Source: Stenopsyche tienmushanensis (taxonomy: Eukaryota > Arthropoda > Insecta > Trichoptera > Stenopsychidae). Taken from it: 64,000 bases of DNA. The notes below the pieces were generated by a model. The model was not told the origin of the DNA, did not search any database, and was given only the letters and a program-made list of their open reading frames with translations. The position numbers were made by a program, and so were the translations under genes. Location: the NCBI GenBank assembly GCA_008973525.1, contig WACJ01000058.1, positions 1,116,001 through 1,180,000 on the forward strand. The letters run 5' to 3'. Numbering within the stretch: position 1 is the stretch's first letter; every line of letters begins with the position of its first letter. Shown here piece by piece: positions 12,971 to 24,008 of the stretch.

Positions 12971-13293
12971 CAAACGTTCGAACCTTTTTCCTGGCCTTTT
13001 CAGCTGGTCCAGCAACGTAGAGGTCTACGATCCCAAGGAGACAGTCGTCACAACGACATACATCGCTGGGTAAAGATGATAGGGATCCCATACTGCTGCA
13101 GCTATCCAAGGAATCCGTCCTTAAGAAGGGCGGTTTTCCACAGCTCAATGACTCCATCTTCGCCACTAGGATGCTCTCCATCAGGCTGCGTGGTTTTGAG
13201 CTGTTCGAAGACAATGGCAGTGGCGGAGGAGTAACACTCCTGTACTCTGACGATGCCATCTTTGAGGATTTTCACTTTCACTTCACAATGTTT
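12971..13293 (-). CDS. Coding exon with two overlapping open frames (possible frameshift)
   Basis: Frame 1 opens at the ATG at 13259 and gives 96 codons plus one base, ending at a donor G|GTAATT (12971/12970). Its second half looks clearly coding: DSLDSCSSMGSLSSLPSDV, then CRCDDCLLGIVDLYVAGPAE and a basic KARKKVRTF. Frame 2, shifted by one base, is open from 13293 to a stop at 13104-13102. It also looks coding, with VKVKILKDGIVRVQECY, then TAIVFEQLK and ELWKTALLKD. The simplest reading is that one continuous protein was encoded in frame 2 then frame 1, with one extra base near 13116. If so, the exon is damaged or the sequence has an error. Alternatively frame 1 alone is translated. The exon end is in phase 1 and fits the exon starting at 7560. 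I do not recognise the protein. Confidence 0.5.
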
Positions 13294-14974
13294 TTATAAA
13301 TCACAAACATTCACGCACTTTTGATTCATCGTATATTAATTTCATCATCAACAGAAATTCTTCAGCATTTTTTATTGATCTGAAATTTTGTATGTTACCG
13401 TTAGAAATGCATACGAATTGGATCGGCAATCACTGCAGACTTCCTCTCGCAAATGACTCGATCATTTTTACGACAAAGATGACAAAATTAATTGATAATA
13501 AACTGGGTGCTAAAAGAATCGAGGTCAATTCTGGACTGATTGTCGTGCAACAGCAGCAGTGCCATTAGCAACGAAACCCTAATGAGCGACACCGAAAATT
13601 AGGACGCCAATTCTAATGAAAAATTAAGAAGTTACAGATCTAGCCTCGGGGTGGCAAACAACCTTTGTGCGATCAAAGTACGGCGGGCAAAAAACAGATT
13701 GAAGTTACGCGCGGTACCTTTAATTACCGAGGACAAATCGCGTACAAAAGATTGGGCAATTAATAACTTTGACAACGACATATGACCGCTATATTTAGAC
13801 TTGTAATTAAGTTGTTAAAAGAAGGTGTACGTGATACGGTGAGAATCGAAATTTTAGCAATTAGAAGTTTGGCTTAATAGGCATCAATTATAAATGGGCT
13901 GTCAAGTCAAGAGAGTAAAGGGCAAATAAATCAACCTTATTAAAAATGACATCATTAGTGCAAGACCACTAACTAGCTTACTGATGAATTCAAAATCGGG
14001 ATAGACATCTAAAATATAACCCACTATCCGTTCCAACACATAAATACGCATGAAAAATTAAAGACATCCGACAGTGAAAGTATAAATCTAAGTTATTCAT
14101 CCAAAGACTATGATGATATTGAGATTATTTATTTAAATACTTTTCGCGGTATCGTTTGTATCGTTAGAGACGTACAATGACATTCAACATGATGTCAATA
14201 GAATAGTTTTAATGACATTATTATAGATTATGAAAACAAAATAAGACTAGCGGAATTAGTCCATTATCTGTATACATAATATTTGCGGTCAAATCGGGCT
14301 TAACGACCGATTTTATTTGCGTTTTTGTACAGGTACTAATGTTATACAGAAAAACAACTCGTAATAATATAAATATATTCCCAACTGCTACAGCTAATGC
14401 TTCAGGATGGACGCGCTTCGTTTATTATTGGGTCGCGGAGATGTGAGAAGAATACGTCCTTCTGCGGCCAAGGCTTTCGGACGACTCTATTCGCGTATGC
14501 GCAAGCGCAGAATCAACTTGGCTTCATGCAAGAATGTTTTTCTCGACGCTATATAATCCTAGCCAAATATGAATTACATTCCAGAAAAAATGAACGAAAA
14601 TCTCTACAATTTTATATGCATTTCGATTTAGAATCCTTGTCTTTCGATCTTCTTCTTTTTGTATGCAAATACAGTTTATCGAATTCAATGACCGTCCAAC
14701 AACAACAACAAAAACCAGCTCTTTGATTTAGTATCGATAAATGTATTAGCGGAGTGAAGTCGCTAATAGAAAAACCTGGTTTTCCCCCATCATTTGCATT
14801 GTAAAGATTCAAATTTAAACAAAATTCGGCTGAATATTTTAGCTCTATTTTTACATTTTCAAATGTCTTCATTCGTATTAAAAACTTATTTTCTAACATA
14901 ATTTAGACCATTTTATAATAATCATTCTACACGAATAATATTGTCTAATTTACCCAGAACGGTGACGAGGGTAT
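13294..14974. other. Noncoding stretch upstream of the minus-strand exon
   Basis: Mostly AT-rich. Two CpG-bearing patches stand out: 13540-13780, and 14400-14556. In the second, a 49-codon plus-strand open frame (ATG at 14407) encodes a very basic peptide with the segment RLYSRMRKRR. It is too short and unsupported to call as a gene. Confidence 0.4.
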
Positions 14975-15425
14975 AAAGCACCAAATGAGGTGACAGCGCC
15001 CCAGAAATGGTGAAGAAAATACACAAAATCGCACATTGACTGAAAATTTGGACAAAATAAACGTCGTGATGATGTTTAATCGAGTCTTTGACAACGAGCT
15101 CCCGCCAGGCCGCTCATGTAAGTTAGCCTCTGAGGGAGCTTCCATGATCGTTCGGATCATAGAAATGCGGCAAAAAACACAAAAAGAGGACGGAATGCCC
15201 ATAAGGTCTATAAGTTCAATCGGTCCGCTTTTCGGACCGCTGATATAACGAAGAGCGCCTCGCAATCGGACCTCATACTTGAACATGTCTACATAACGAT
15301 TACGTATTCTCATTACAAAACGAAATTGTCCGAAGAAGATGGATCAGGTGTGTTTTGCGCCCCAAGCACAATTGCGCCCGCGGCGTGCACCTGCTTTGCC
15401 AACCCCTTTTTACGATCTTGAATTT
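14975..15425 (+). repeat. Dispersed repeat copy 2 with a short mariner remnant
   Basis: The left part, about 14980-15035, translates to PNEVTAPEMVKKIHK, the same mariner linker block as at 5948-5995. A large internal deletion follows. From about 15100 the sequence matches the unclassified repeat at 6270-6660, including the GGTCCGCTTTTCGGACCGCTG block (15220-15240) and the TGCTTTGCCAACCCC block. Having the mariner piece and the repeat in the same order in both places suggests they moved or duplicated together. Confidence 0.65.
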
Positions 15426-17806
15426 GCCTTTTTTTAATATTTAATAATTAATTAATTAAAATACTATTTTCACAACTCACAATTTGGATTCGATTCCAAA
15501 AATTTACAACAAATATACAATAAATAATGCATTATACCAGAACTTGGTTTTATTGGACATTTGCGATGTGAATCAATGAAAATTCGCGTGTTCCTTAATC
15601 GCGAGCTTTAATATTTGTACTGTTAAATTGTTGGTGTTTCTTTAGTTTCCAGACGCGAAGGGTTAACATGTTCTATGCCATAAGAGTTTGCTTTGATTTT
15701 ATCGAGCTTATCTGGCTGTCCAATCTAAGCGGACGAGATTGGCGATCTCAAAAAATCTTATTTGAATAATTTGAATCTGTCATTCAAGTGTCGATCGAAT
15801 TTTATCTATCGCGATTTTAATGCATGTAAATGTTCTGTCACCATTGCTTCAATGTAAATCGACTAACCGTAAGCCCGATCGTAGTTCTGCGATAGGCCTC
15901 ATTTGAATGAGGATCGATTTTCGACCCGATCGCACATAAATTTTATTGTTGTCGAAATTTGACGAAACGAGTTCGTTCCTCGCAGGCGACTGGTTTCGGC
16001 ACCGTGTCTTTCACTCGGACAGTAGTAAATTTCGGCTCATATTTACATAAGTGTAATTAAATATGAGTAAATCTCGGCTGAGGTATAATTTCGATATGTT
16101 TCGGCTATCAATTATTCGGGTGGTTCATTAATCATTTCATGTGCATTGGTCCGATTGAAATCGGATAGTTCTGCTTTGAATAGCAGTAAATTTTTCATGC
16201 ATTTGTAATTCGGACCACCGAGATTTAAATCGCAGATAAAGAATCCGAATTAATAAGAATTTAATTAATTTGGATGGAACTCGTTTTGGTATGGGACCAT
16301 TTGGATTATCGGAATCCTACTTGAACGGATGCCGATTAGTTATTCCGTACGTAGGATCTTTATAAAGATGTTAACAGTGTATGAGCAATTATTAGTGTGG
16401 AATACATTATCATATATTATTTTAATTTTTTCAATTAACAGAAAAAATGTAACTGGATTATAATTATAGTACACTACCACAAGTTGTCAAAATCATGAAA
16501 TAATGCCAATCAAAATGAGCGTATCAATAGCACCAGTCGCCTGGATGAATTAAATCCATTCTAAATGAATCAATCCATCTAATTACTTATTTTTTACTTT
16601 ATAATCGCACTGAAAATTTCCACAAATTAAATATATTTGGGATACCAGGAATTCGTACAATATGTTTGGGTTTTTTGCGATCAAGCTTAAAATCCAAGAA
16701 AGGCCACTAAAACCATGAATATACGCTAAAATGTTAACCGTAAACTACAATAATATAATGATGATTGAAGCCCGGCAATAAATATGTGACTACATAAAAC
16801 GTTAATTGAATCAAATCCTCCACCAATATTCAGCCAAGATTCAAAGGTTTATGGTATAATTTGCTTTAAGCTTTTAAAACCTGATAAAATGATATCTATC
16901 AATTGGTGCCATATCCATTATCAGACGTAGAGAGAACTTTTCATGTGGTATATAAGTTAGGATAAAATTATTTGAATAGGAATTTTATCTAGAAAAGGCA
17001 TAGGCATCCTTGAACGATATTGATCAACTCAGTATTATTTTTTCAGATCCAAGAAATAAGGTTAAACCTAAATATAAAATATTTATCTCCCAAGTTTAAG
17101 ATAAAAATTATCATTGATAAAATTCAAAAGTTAAACTTAATGGTTCTATCGCACCCTAAATATTTCCTAGATTTAGTTAAAAATTGCCAAAATAGTATTG
17201 GGAAGCAAGAAAATTGCGAAATGATTCCAAATTATGTTTTTAATCATTATATCACCATATCACTGACAAATAAATTGCTCTTTCAGAATTGCAATTCGAT
17301 GCAAATTAAATCAATGCAAATCTTACATTTTGAAACGATAATTAGAAAAAAGACATCCGGAATCATATATTAATTTATAACTAAGCAATAATTCTTCTAT
17401 TGATAATTTCTTATTGCCGCTTTCCAAACCATAAAAAGCCAATCGATCTAAAAAAAAAAACATCGATGACTTCGAAAACTTTGAAAGACCTCTTTAAATT
17501 ATTGTTAATGTAGCAGAGCTTCCCAAACAGTTCCACATGTTGGAATTGAAATTGGGCCATTGTAAGCATTTTTTGGAAAATACATGGTTAGAATATAACG
17601 TCCAATACACAGAATTAAGTTATTTTCCTTAAGAAGATAGAAGATCTTTAGCTATCAAGCACTATGGTATTACTAAAGTAAAATTCTTCAAATATCACAA
17701 AAAAAATCAATGCCTTCCTCATGAGAGGTTAAAACCATAATCGCCAACAACTGGGAATATGAGAAGGATTCAGGATAAAATTGTTCTGAATTAGGAAATA
17801 TATCTA
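15426..17806. other. AT-rich noncoding stretch
   Basis: No gene recognised. The part at 15830-16320 is less AT-rich, with repeated TCGG-containing words, and could be regulatory. The open frame at 17020-17373 is Lys/Asn/Ile-rich, as expected from AT-rich noncoding DNA. Confidence 0.4.
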
Positions 17807-17890
17807 GACTCAATAAGTTTGTAGGATTTTTTAAGAAATTATGAAAAAATGACCCCCAAATGAAAAAAAATCCTATGAACTTATTGAGTG
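17807..17890. mobile_element. Mini inverted-repeat element, copy A
   Basis: An 84-bp unit with about 20-bp imperfect inverted ends. The left end is GACTCAATAAGTTTGTAGGA. The right end is the reverse complement of CACTCAATAAGTTCATAGGA. The same ends enclose a different spacer at 46728-46787. There is no room for coding sequence. It is presumably a non-autonomous DNA element mobilised in trans. Confidence 0.65.
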
Positions 17891-19235
17891 ATCTTTTGAT
17901 ATTGATATAGTGGATTAGTTTTTGGGAATTTATTATAAAAGATTATATTCGAATCCAGTTCGTACCAATAAATTTATAATTTGATTTGAGTTTACTTTGA
18001 TTTTCTTTCCAATGTATCGAACCATATGAGTCACCTGGAGACTTTTCCACTACAAGTTTGTCTTGGGAACTCGGGAACTAATTGATATATATTGTTAAAA
18101 AAATAATTTGCATCCTAAGCTAACTTCACATGCACTTTATGAAGAAATATGACAACGATTGGATTCATGAGAATGTTTACTGCGATAGAAAATTGAGCGG
18201 AGAAATTAGGATTTATATTTAAAATACAGCTTAAAAATATTTTAACGGGAATATTGGACAGAAAAAATCATAAAAATTAGAATTCTTTCGTGAATTAGGA
18301 CTTTTTTTGGTATTTTCACGGGTCCAAATCTCGGACTTTCCAACCCAAACCGAATTGTATTAAAGCTTGAATGAAATTGAGGTTGCTATATCTGAAAGTG
18401 AAGTGATTGAAGAATCTTTATTTATTGAAACGTATATCGTGTCAGAAAAAGGGTGCATTATTTTCTTGGGTTTACCTTTTTTTCAAACACATTACCAAGG
18501 AGATAAATTTATGGAAATTCCTAGATTCAAACGTCTTCACAAAAAAAAAAACCAATGATCTAAACGCTTAAATTCAAATAAGTTTGAAACAATATCAGAA
18601 ACATGGAGAAAATTTATAGGCAATACCATACGAAAATATTTGAATTCCAGAACAATTTATTTCTTCAAATGCTCAAATATAATTCACATATATTAAAAAA
18701 AAGCCATATAAATTTAGCATAAAATTTCAGCTAATAGCCGATTTTAAAATGAAATTTATTATAAACATTCTAAAATTGTATGCAGATTATTGCAGGGGTG
18801 GATGTTTATGCCAAAGGATGATGACACATTTGGTAGACTTTATTCGTATATTATATTTTATACGTATTTGTATTTGAGTTTGTGTGTATGCGTTTGATTT
18901 CCATTTGCCAAAATGAAAACATAAGTGTTTTTCTTTATCCGTCTGATAGAATTATTTATTAAAAAAACCGGTTAACCTAGTGTTAAGAGGCTATTGAAAC
19001 ATTAATTGATTAAAGGGTATGATCCAAGACATCAACATGTGTGTAAATTTATAAAAATATATTTCAATGAAGTATAAGTATTATCCAAAATAGTTTTCGT
19101 TTTATTGCTTGATCGTTTTTGGGGATTAGTTGCATTTAGGCTGCTGCACTTTCAAATCCTGTTTTATGATTTTTCGGTGACTATACTCATCAAGAATAAA
19201 TTATGATTTTTAAAATTCAAATTTAACGACCCAAT
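17891..19235. other. AT-rich noncoding stretch
   Basis: Nothing supported beyond AT-rich sequence and short open frames such as 18367-18558. Confidence 0.4.
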
Positions 19236-19790
19236 TTACAATGGATCGAATTTCGCCGAGTGAAGAATTAATTCGAAATTTAATGCTTTATCATTTTCTC
19301 AAAAAAGAGACTGCAACGCGCGCCTATTAAAAATATTTGCGATATACTGGGCGATTTTTCAAGTGTCTGCAAATGTTAAAATTGGTTCCAGAAATTTCAA
19401 TCTGGAAATTTTGATTTACAAAAATTACCCTGGAATTGGAAGACTGCGTTACGTGGATGCCGCCACACTGACTGCTAAAATCGAAAATAATCTAACAGCA
19501 ACTATTGAAAAAATATCGACCAATCTCGGATACTCATAGTCAAGTGTTCAAAGAAATCTGAAAAAAATCTGGAAGATGTGGAGACAAGGAAGATGGGTGC
19601 CGAACGAACTAAGCGAAGGGAACCTGGGCGACCGCATACGGCATACTCGCCCTCATACGAAATATAATGCGGGAAAATACAAACAGCCTTGAATGGAAGA
19701 CAACTCGACATCTTCCTTATTCTCCAGACATCGCTCCGTCAGATTGTCATATTTTTAAATTTATGCAGCATTATTTGGGTGGGAAAAAAT
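19236..19790 (+). pseudogene. Mariner transposase fossil with internal deletion
   Basis: In mixed plus-strand frames, the N-terminal block starts MLYHFLKKETATRAY, followed by WFQKFQSGNFDL. A linker reads ATLTAKIENNLTATIEKIS with LGYSHSQVFKEI. The end of the N-terminal half is GRWVPNELSE. The sequence then jumps directly to the C-terminal catalytic block LPYSPDIAPSDCH plus MQHYLGG, which holds the third aspartate of the mariner triad. The middle with the first two aspartates is deleted, and there are stops and frameshifts. A GATGATGAT run follows at about 19930. Confidence 0.75.
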
Positions 19791-22275
19791 ACAAAATTTA
19801 AAAAACGAAAATCTTTATGGGTACTATTATTGATCTCTATAAGTTTTACCATAAATTTTAATAAAATCAAGATATTGTTTAGCAAATAATATGCAAGCAC
19901 TTTAAGGACGAAATATGGGTATTCTAAAGATGATGATGATGATGATATTGTTCTATCTAATGGACATGCGTATCAATAATATAATGCCACGTACTTCCAC
20001 ATCGTGACCGTAAAGGCACGTTAATGATGCGATTTGAAATCACACTAATGGTGTTGGATTCGTACCCGCCAATCTCTATAAGGGGTGAAAAGCGCACAAT
20101 TTACCAAAAGTGATTTAATTGAAAACCATTAACGCGTTGCTTAACACACAACCACGACGCATTTTTTAAAATTCAAAGCATGGTCCTCAAATGGCGATAT
20201 CTTGAGCAACAAGGCCGATCAAGATAAACACCGGACTATCCAAAATGGGCCAAATACTCTTTTGCCGATTGCAAATCTCACTATCATTTTGACGATCTTC
20301 AAGTTTCATCTATTTATGGTATCGATGGGTTGCGTTACATGGCGAATATCGTGCGTTTTCACCAGTCAATCAATCAGTCGTGTTGCACAATGGAAAAAAG
20401 GTCATCGAAGTGTGTGTTGAAACCATATTAATATTTTAAATGAACAATCTTCTTATTGTGGTAAAGGTCAGCCGAGAACGTGGACATGCCAAATTGCATT
20501 GTTTGGATAATGGAACGAGTTCTCCATCAGGCCTGGAGAGATTATCCATCATTCGAGAGCGTTTAATTTCATACCATTAGAAAATGAATTTATTTCCACA
20601 TGAGAGTCGGTTGATTCGTATTTAATTTGTATATTGAATTGTTAACCCTTTGACTTCTAGTCGTGAATATCAAAAAGCGCCGTTCGTGCAAATATGTCGT
20701 GTACCTCCAAAGCAGATGGATTGATGTTCAATCTTCGCCATGGACAGGAAGATTAATGAAGATGGTAATTTACCTATTTAACTATTTTAACAATAGAACG
20801 GAATGGTATTTGAGTTAGCACTGCCGACCCAAGAAAGGATAATTGATTTTTTTGCATACAATGCATATCAATCACTCTATTTGCATAAATTAAATTAATT
20901 ATATAATTAATATTCAATCGATTAATTGAGCTTAATTATTTAATCTACATCATGACACAAAAATAAAGATAAATATGCAAAGCAAAATGCGTACAAAATC
21001 TTAAGCGGAGGCGAACATATTTTTTGCAAATGGATATGAAGAAACTTAAGCAATTTTTGCAATTTGATGCAATCGTACTGTTGATATTTTAAATTATATA
21101 ATGCATGGATCAGCATATTTTTTAGTACGCTATTGACAAATTTAACTTTTTTTTATTGTCAAATTTATCTTTAGCTGAATGTTCAATATATATTGGTTAT
21201 TTTTTAAACATTTACAAACAAGATGATTTGATTGAAATAATGTATCACTGAGAAAAGCCAGAAACAATAGCAAATACGGATCGATTGATATCAATGGTGA
21301 AAGCTTTTCAACAACCAATCATAGCTTTCGTCACCTATGATGCAATATTGATTTTTTATCATAACATAAAAAGATCTGGACAATGTTTGGCTGTTGATAG
21401 AATATATAATAAATAGAATAACATCATAGCTGAATTTAATGGGATTTGCGGTATTATATTTGGTAAAGAGTAAAAGAGTAAATCTAGAGTACGACAAGCG
21501 GCTCGTCATTGAAGTCTCGCAGTTGATCTCTCTCTATCTATCTCTTTCAGAAGACATGCGATCAAATCTTCTTGCTTTATTCATTTTTATCTTATTTGCG
21601 GTACCTCTTCTCCAAAGCAAAAGTGAACGGATCATTTTGGATCATATGATGATTATTAATCTGTTGAAATATTTTGAAATCGATTGAATACACCTCAACG
21701 CCTGATAATAAAACTTTGATCGATTTAGGAAACAGTTGAATATATAGAATATCAGTTTTTGGGCTTAATCTTCCATGTTTAAACTAGGATTATGCTCTAT
21801 CATTGTTCGTATTAGGTCATCAAGCCTCACATCGTTCAAATGTCTCTAAAGTGTTATGAATTGATAAACATCCACGACTCGAATGTAAATCGGTTTCCTT
21901 CAGAATTCCTAGATTAAGAGATAGCTTTCAAATTCCCATGGTGACGATTGTGGACAATAAAAACTCGTCCGGTGTCACCAGAACCAGTTTTAAAAAAATC
22001 GTTTGTCTCATCTCGACATCTCGAGGCTCGTTAGCCAAATCGGAGAAGGGTATCCCGGAGATGGTCCATCAGATACAGAACTAGAGGCATTGTTTATACC
22101 CATACCAGAGTACAAACAACTCGGACGAATAAATATGATATTTATTGGAGACGTCATGTAGTGTGTGAGGCGTGAAGAGTAGTTTGACAGCAATGACCAA
22201 CGGTTCAACTTTTCAATTTCACGCCGCGTCCACCACTCCCCAGGACACTGGAGCGATTGTCGTATCTTTGGGGAT
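19791..22275. other. Noncoding stretch with a possible piggyBac-type end
   Basis: TTAACCCTTTGACT at 20643-20656 resembles the common insect piggyBac-type terminus next to a TTAA target. No partner end was found. Moderately GC-rich patches at 20190-20580 and 21990-22060 contain no frame I recognise. Confidence 0.35.
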
Positions 22276-22486
22276 CTACGGCTGCCGGCGAAGAACTAAC
22301 TCAGTGACTGTCAAGTCCAACAATTGGATCATTGTTTGCTGATCGCATTCTTGCTTTTCAAACGTGGTCGGTGGACTAGATTGGGTGATTGGCGATTGGG
22401 GGATCGATATCCTAATGAGATTTTGAACAGGAATTTGGACAGAATTGAACCGTGATATGCATGGAGCGTAAGATTTATTTGATGAT
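22276..22486 (-). CDS. Possible terminal coding exon, unrecognised
   Basis: A minus-strand frame runs from a good-looking acceptor (TTGTTTATGTCAG|A, first exon base 22486) to a TAG at 22278-22276. It encodes 69 residues after a split codon. Composition is plausible for a protein: a polar, Gln/Ser/Pro-rich segment with SPITQSSPPTTFEKQE, then a helical, Leu-rich end, LLDLTVTELVLRRQP. The stretch is less AT-rich than its surroundings. The opposite strand is also partly open, so strand is uncertain. It lies upstream of the 13 kb exon on the same strand, but its stop or phase does not fit a simple join. Confidence 0.25.
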
Positions 22487-23030
22487 CTGACATAAACAAA
22501 ACCAACTATGAAGATCCAATACACTCTGCGTACTATTAGATTTGAATTGATTTGTCATTCTATATTACTTTCAGGCGTTAGTTTGTGCGGCAGTACGAGA
22601 GTTAGCTACATTATTCGTGTAGTTATTCCTACAAAGATCGATTCTATCTCATTTTTTTATTACATCAATCAAGTTTCCGCGTTACAACTTTAGTCAAATC
22701 TACCAAAGTCCTAGCCACTTTGTATCAAAAGTAGACAACGTTTATTTAAATATATCTAACGTTAACTACTTGTAGATTTAAAAAAAAATAGTTTTGCAGA
22801 TTTTAATTTAATGCCGGTATATACAATTATTCAGGTTTCGAAAATTGCTGACAAATTTGATACAAAGTACAAACACTGAGTGAAACAAAAAAATAGCTTT
22901 GTAGAAATAGGTGCAAAATTTCGATGGCTGCATTCAGATTTCTAGTATTGTGCTGAAGATTTGTAGTTCGAAGACCTAGCATCATCAAAGTCATTAATCA
23001 CTTTTCCTCCAATTTTCCTTCCAATAGATC
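22487..23030. other. AT-rich noncoding stretch
   Basis: No supported feature. Confidence 0.4.
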
Positions 23031-23280
23031 ATTTTTACTATACTTATGTTATTCCCCGTAAGTGTATCAATAAATTGACAAAGTTTTATTATAATCGAAT
23101 AAACGGTATGGCAGCGCATTAAATACGTATAAACAAACATTGATTTTGATATATTAAACTATACCTATGTTACTTGCACAATTCTTAGCAATAAATGAAC
23201 GAAGTTTTATTGCAATCTGACGAACGGTATGGCAGGGCATTACATACGAACAAACCGAGATACATTTGTATATATTAGAT
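23031..23280 (-). repeat. Tandem dimer of a ~120-bp dispersed repeat
   Basis: Two units of about 120 bp, each with CTATAC-TATGTTA, a conserved AAGTTTTATT-GCAATC core, AACGGTATGGCAG-GCATTA and a terminal TATATATTA. The same units occur as a dimer at 49091-49332 and singly near 29911 and 45721. Architecture resembles the tails seen in insect Helitron-like or composite elements, but I cannot assign a class. Confidence 0.65.
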
Positions 23281-23293
23281 AGATGTATATATA

Positions 23294-24006
23294 CGAGGCA
23301 TATCCCGAAAGTAAGTGTACTGTGACAAAAACGGGCTGTAGTTTTTTTTGTTTTTTAAGGGTTGGTCATACTGTGTGGTAGAGGGGGGTTTCCTGACAAA
23401 GTGAGTGTAGCAGGAATATGGTAGTACGTAAATTCATGTTGTAGTGTCCAGTTGCGTGAAAGATGTCGGTAAGAAATCCCGCCAAGTGTGAGCTAGTCAA
23501 TAGCGTTCGCGAGTTTCTTACGTGACTTGAATTGGAAGGTGAATATTTTCTGAGCTTAATTGTAATTGGAGATAAAAAAAGTGGGTGGCTTATTAAATGT
23601 CTGAGTCAAAAAGATAGTGGTGACAGTGGTGTCACACCAATTCCTCATCTGCAAGGCGTTCTTGGGTTTATTTGGTTGAGATGTTTTGAACCACCCCCCG
23701 TATTCCCCTGACTTGGCGCCTTCAGATTATCATCTTTTCCCCTCCCTGAAAGAACACATGGGTGGAATTAAATTTTCAAGCGACGAATAGGTGCAGAAAG
23801 AGGTTCCGAAGTGGAGGAAGAAGTTTGTGGGAGAGTTCTTCGAGGATGGCATAAAGAAGCTTATGCCACGGCTCACCAGATGTATTGAACGGGATGGCGA
23901 TTATGTTAAAAAATAGTTAATAAGTGTATCAACAATATCCTGTATCGCTTTTTAAATACACTTTTTGTAAAAAAAATCAGTACACTTACTTTCGGGATAT
24001 GCCTCG
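23294..24006 (+). mobile_element. Internally deleted mariner with perfect 29-bp inverted ends
   Basis: The left end at 23294-23322 begins CGAGGCATATCCCGAAAGTA. It is the exact reverse complement of the right end at 23978-24006. A TA dinucleotide flanks each side (23292-23293 and 24007-24008), the expected mariner target duplication. Inside, a start-like MSVRNPAKCELV is at about 23463 but meets a stop soon after. The C-terminus is well preserved: YSPDLAPSDYHLF, then EHMGGIKFSSDE, a stop, and GEFFEDGIKKLMPRL, ending RDGDYVKK and a stop at about 23919. The central half of the transposase with the first two catalytic aspartates is deleted, so the copy is non-autonomous. The perfect ends suggest it is much younger than the other mariner fossils here. 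Confidence 0.92.
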
Positions 24007-24008
24007 TA

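Noticed and set aside
20190..20560. Less AT-rich patch that might be a transposase or exon
   Set aside because: No frame shows a known motif, and splice borders are absent.
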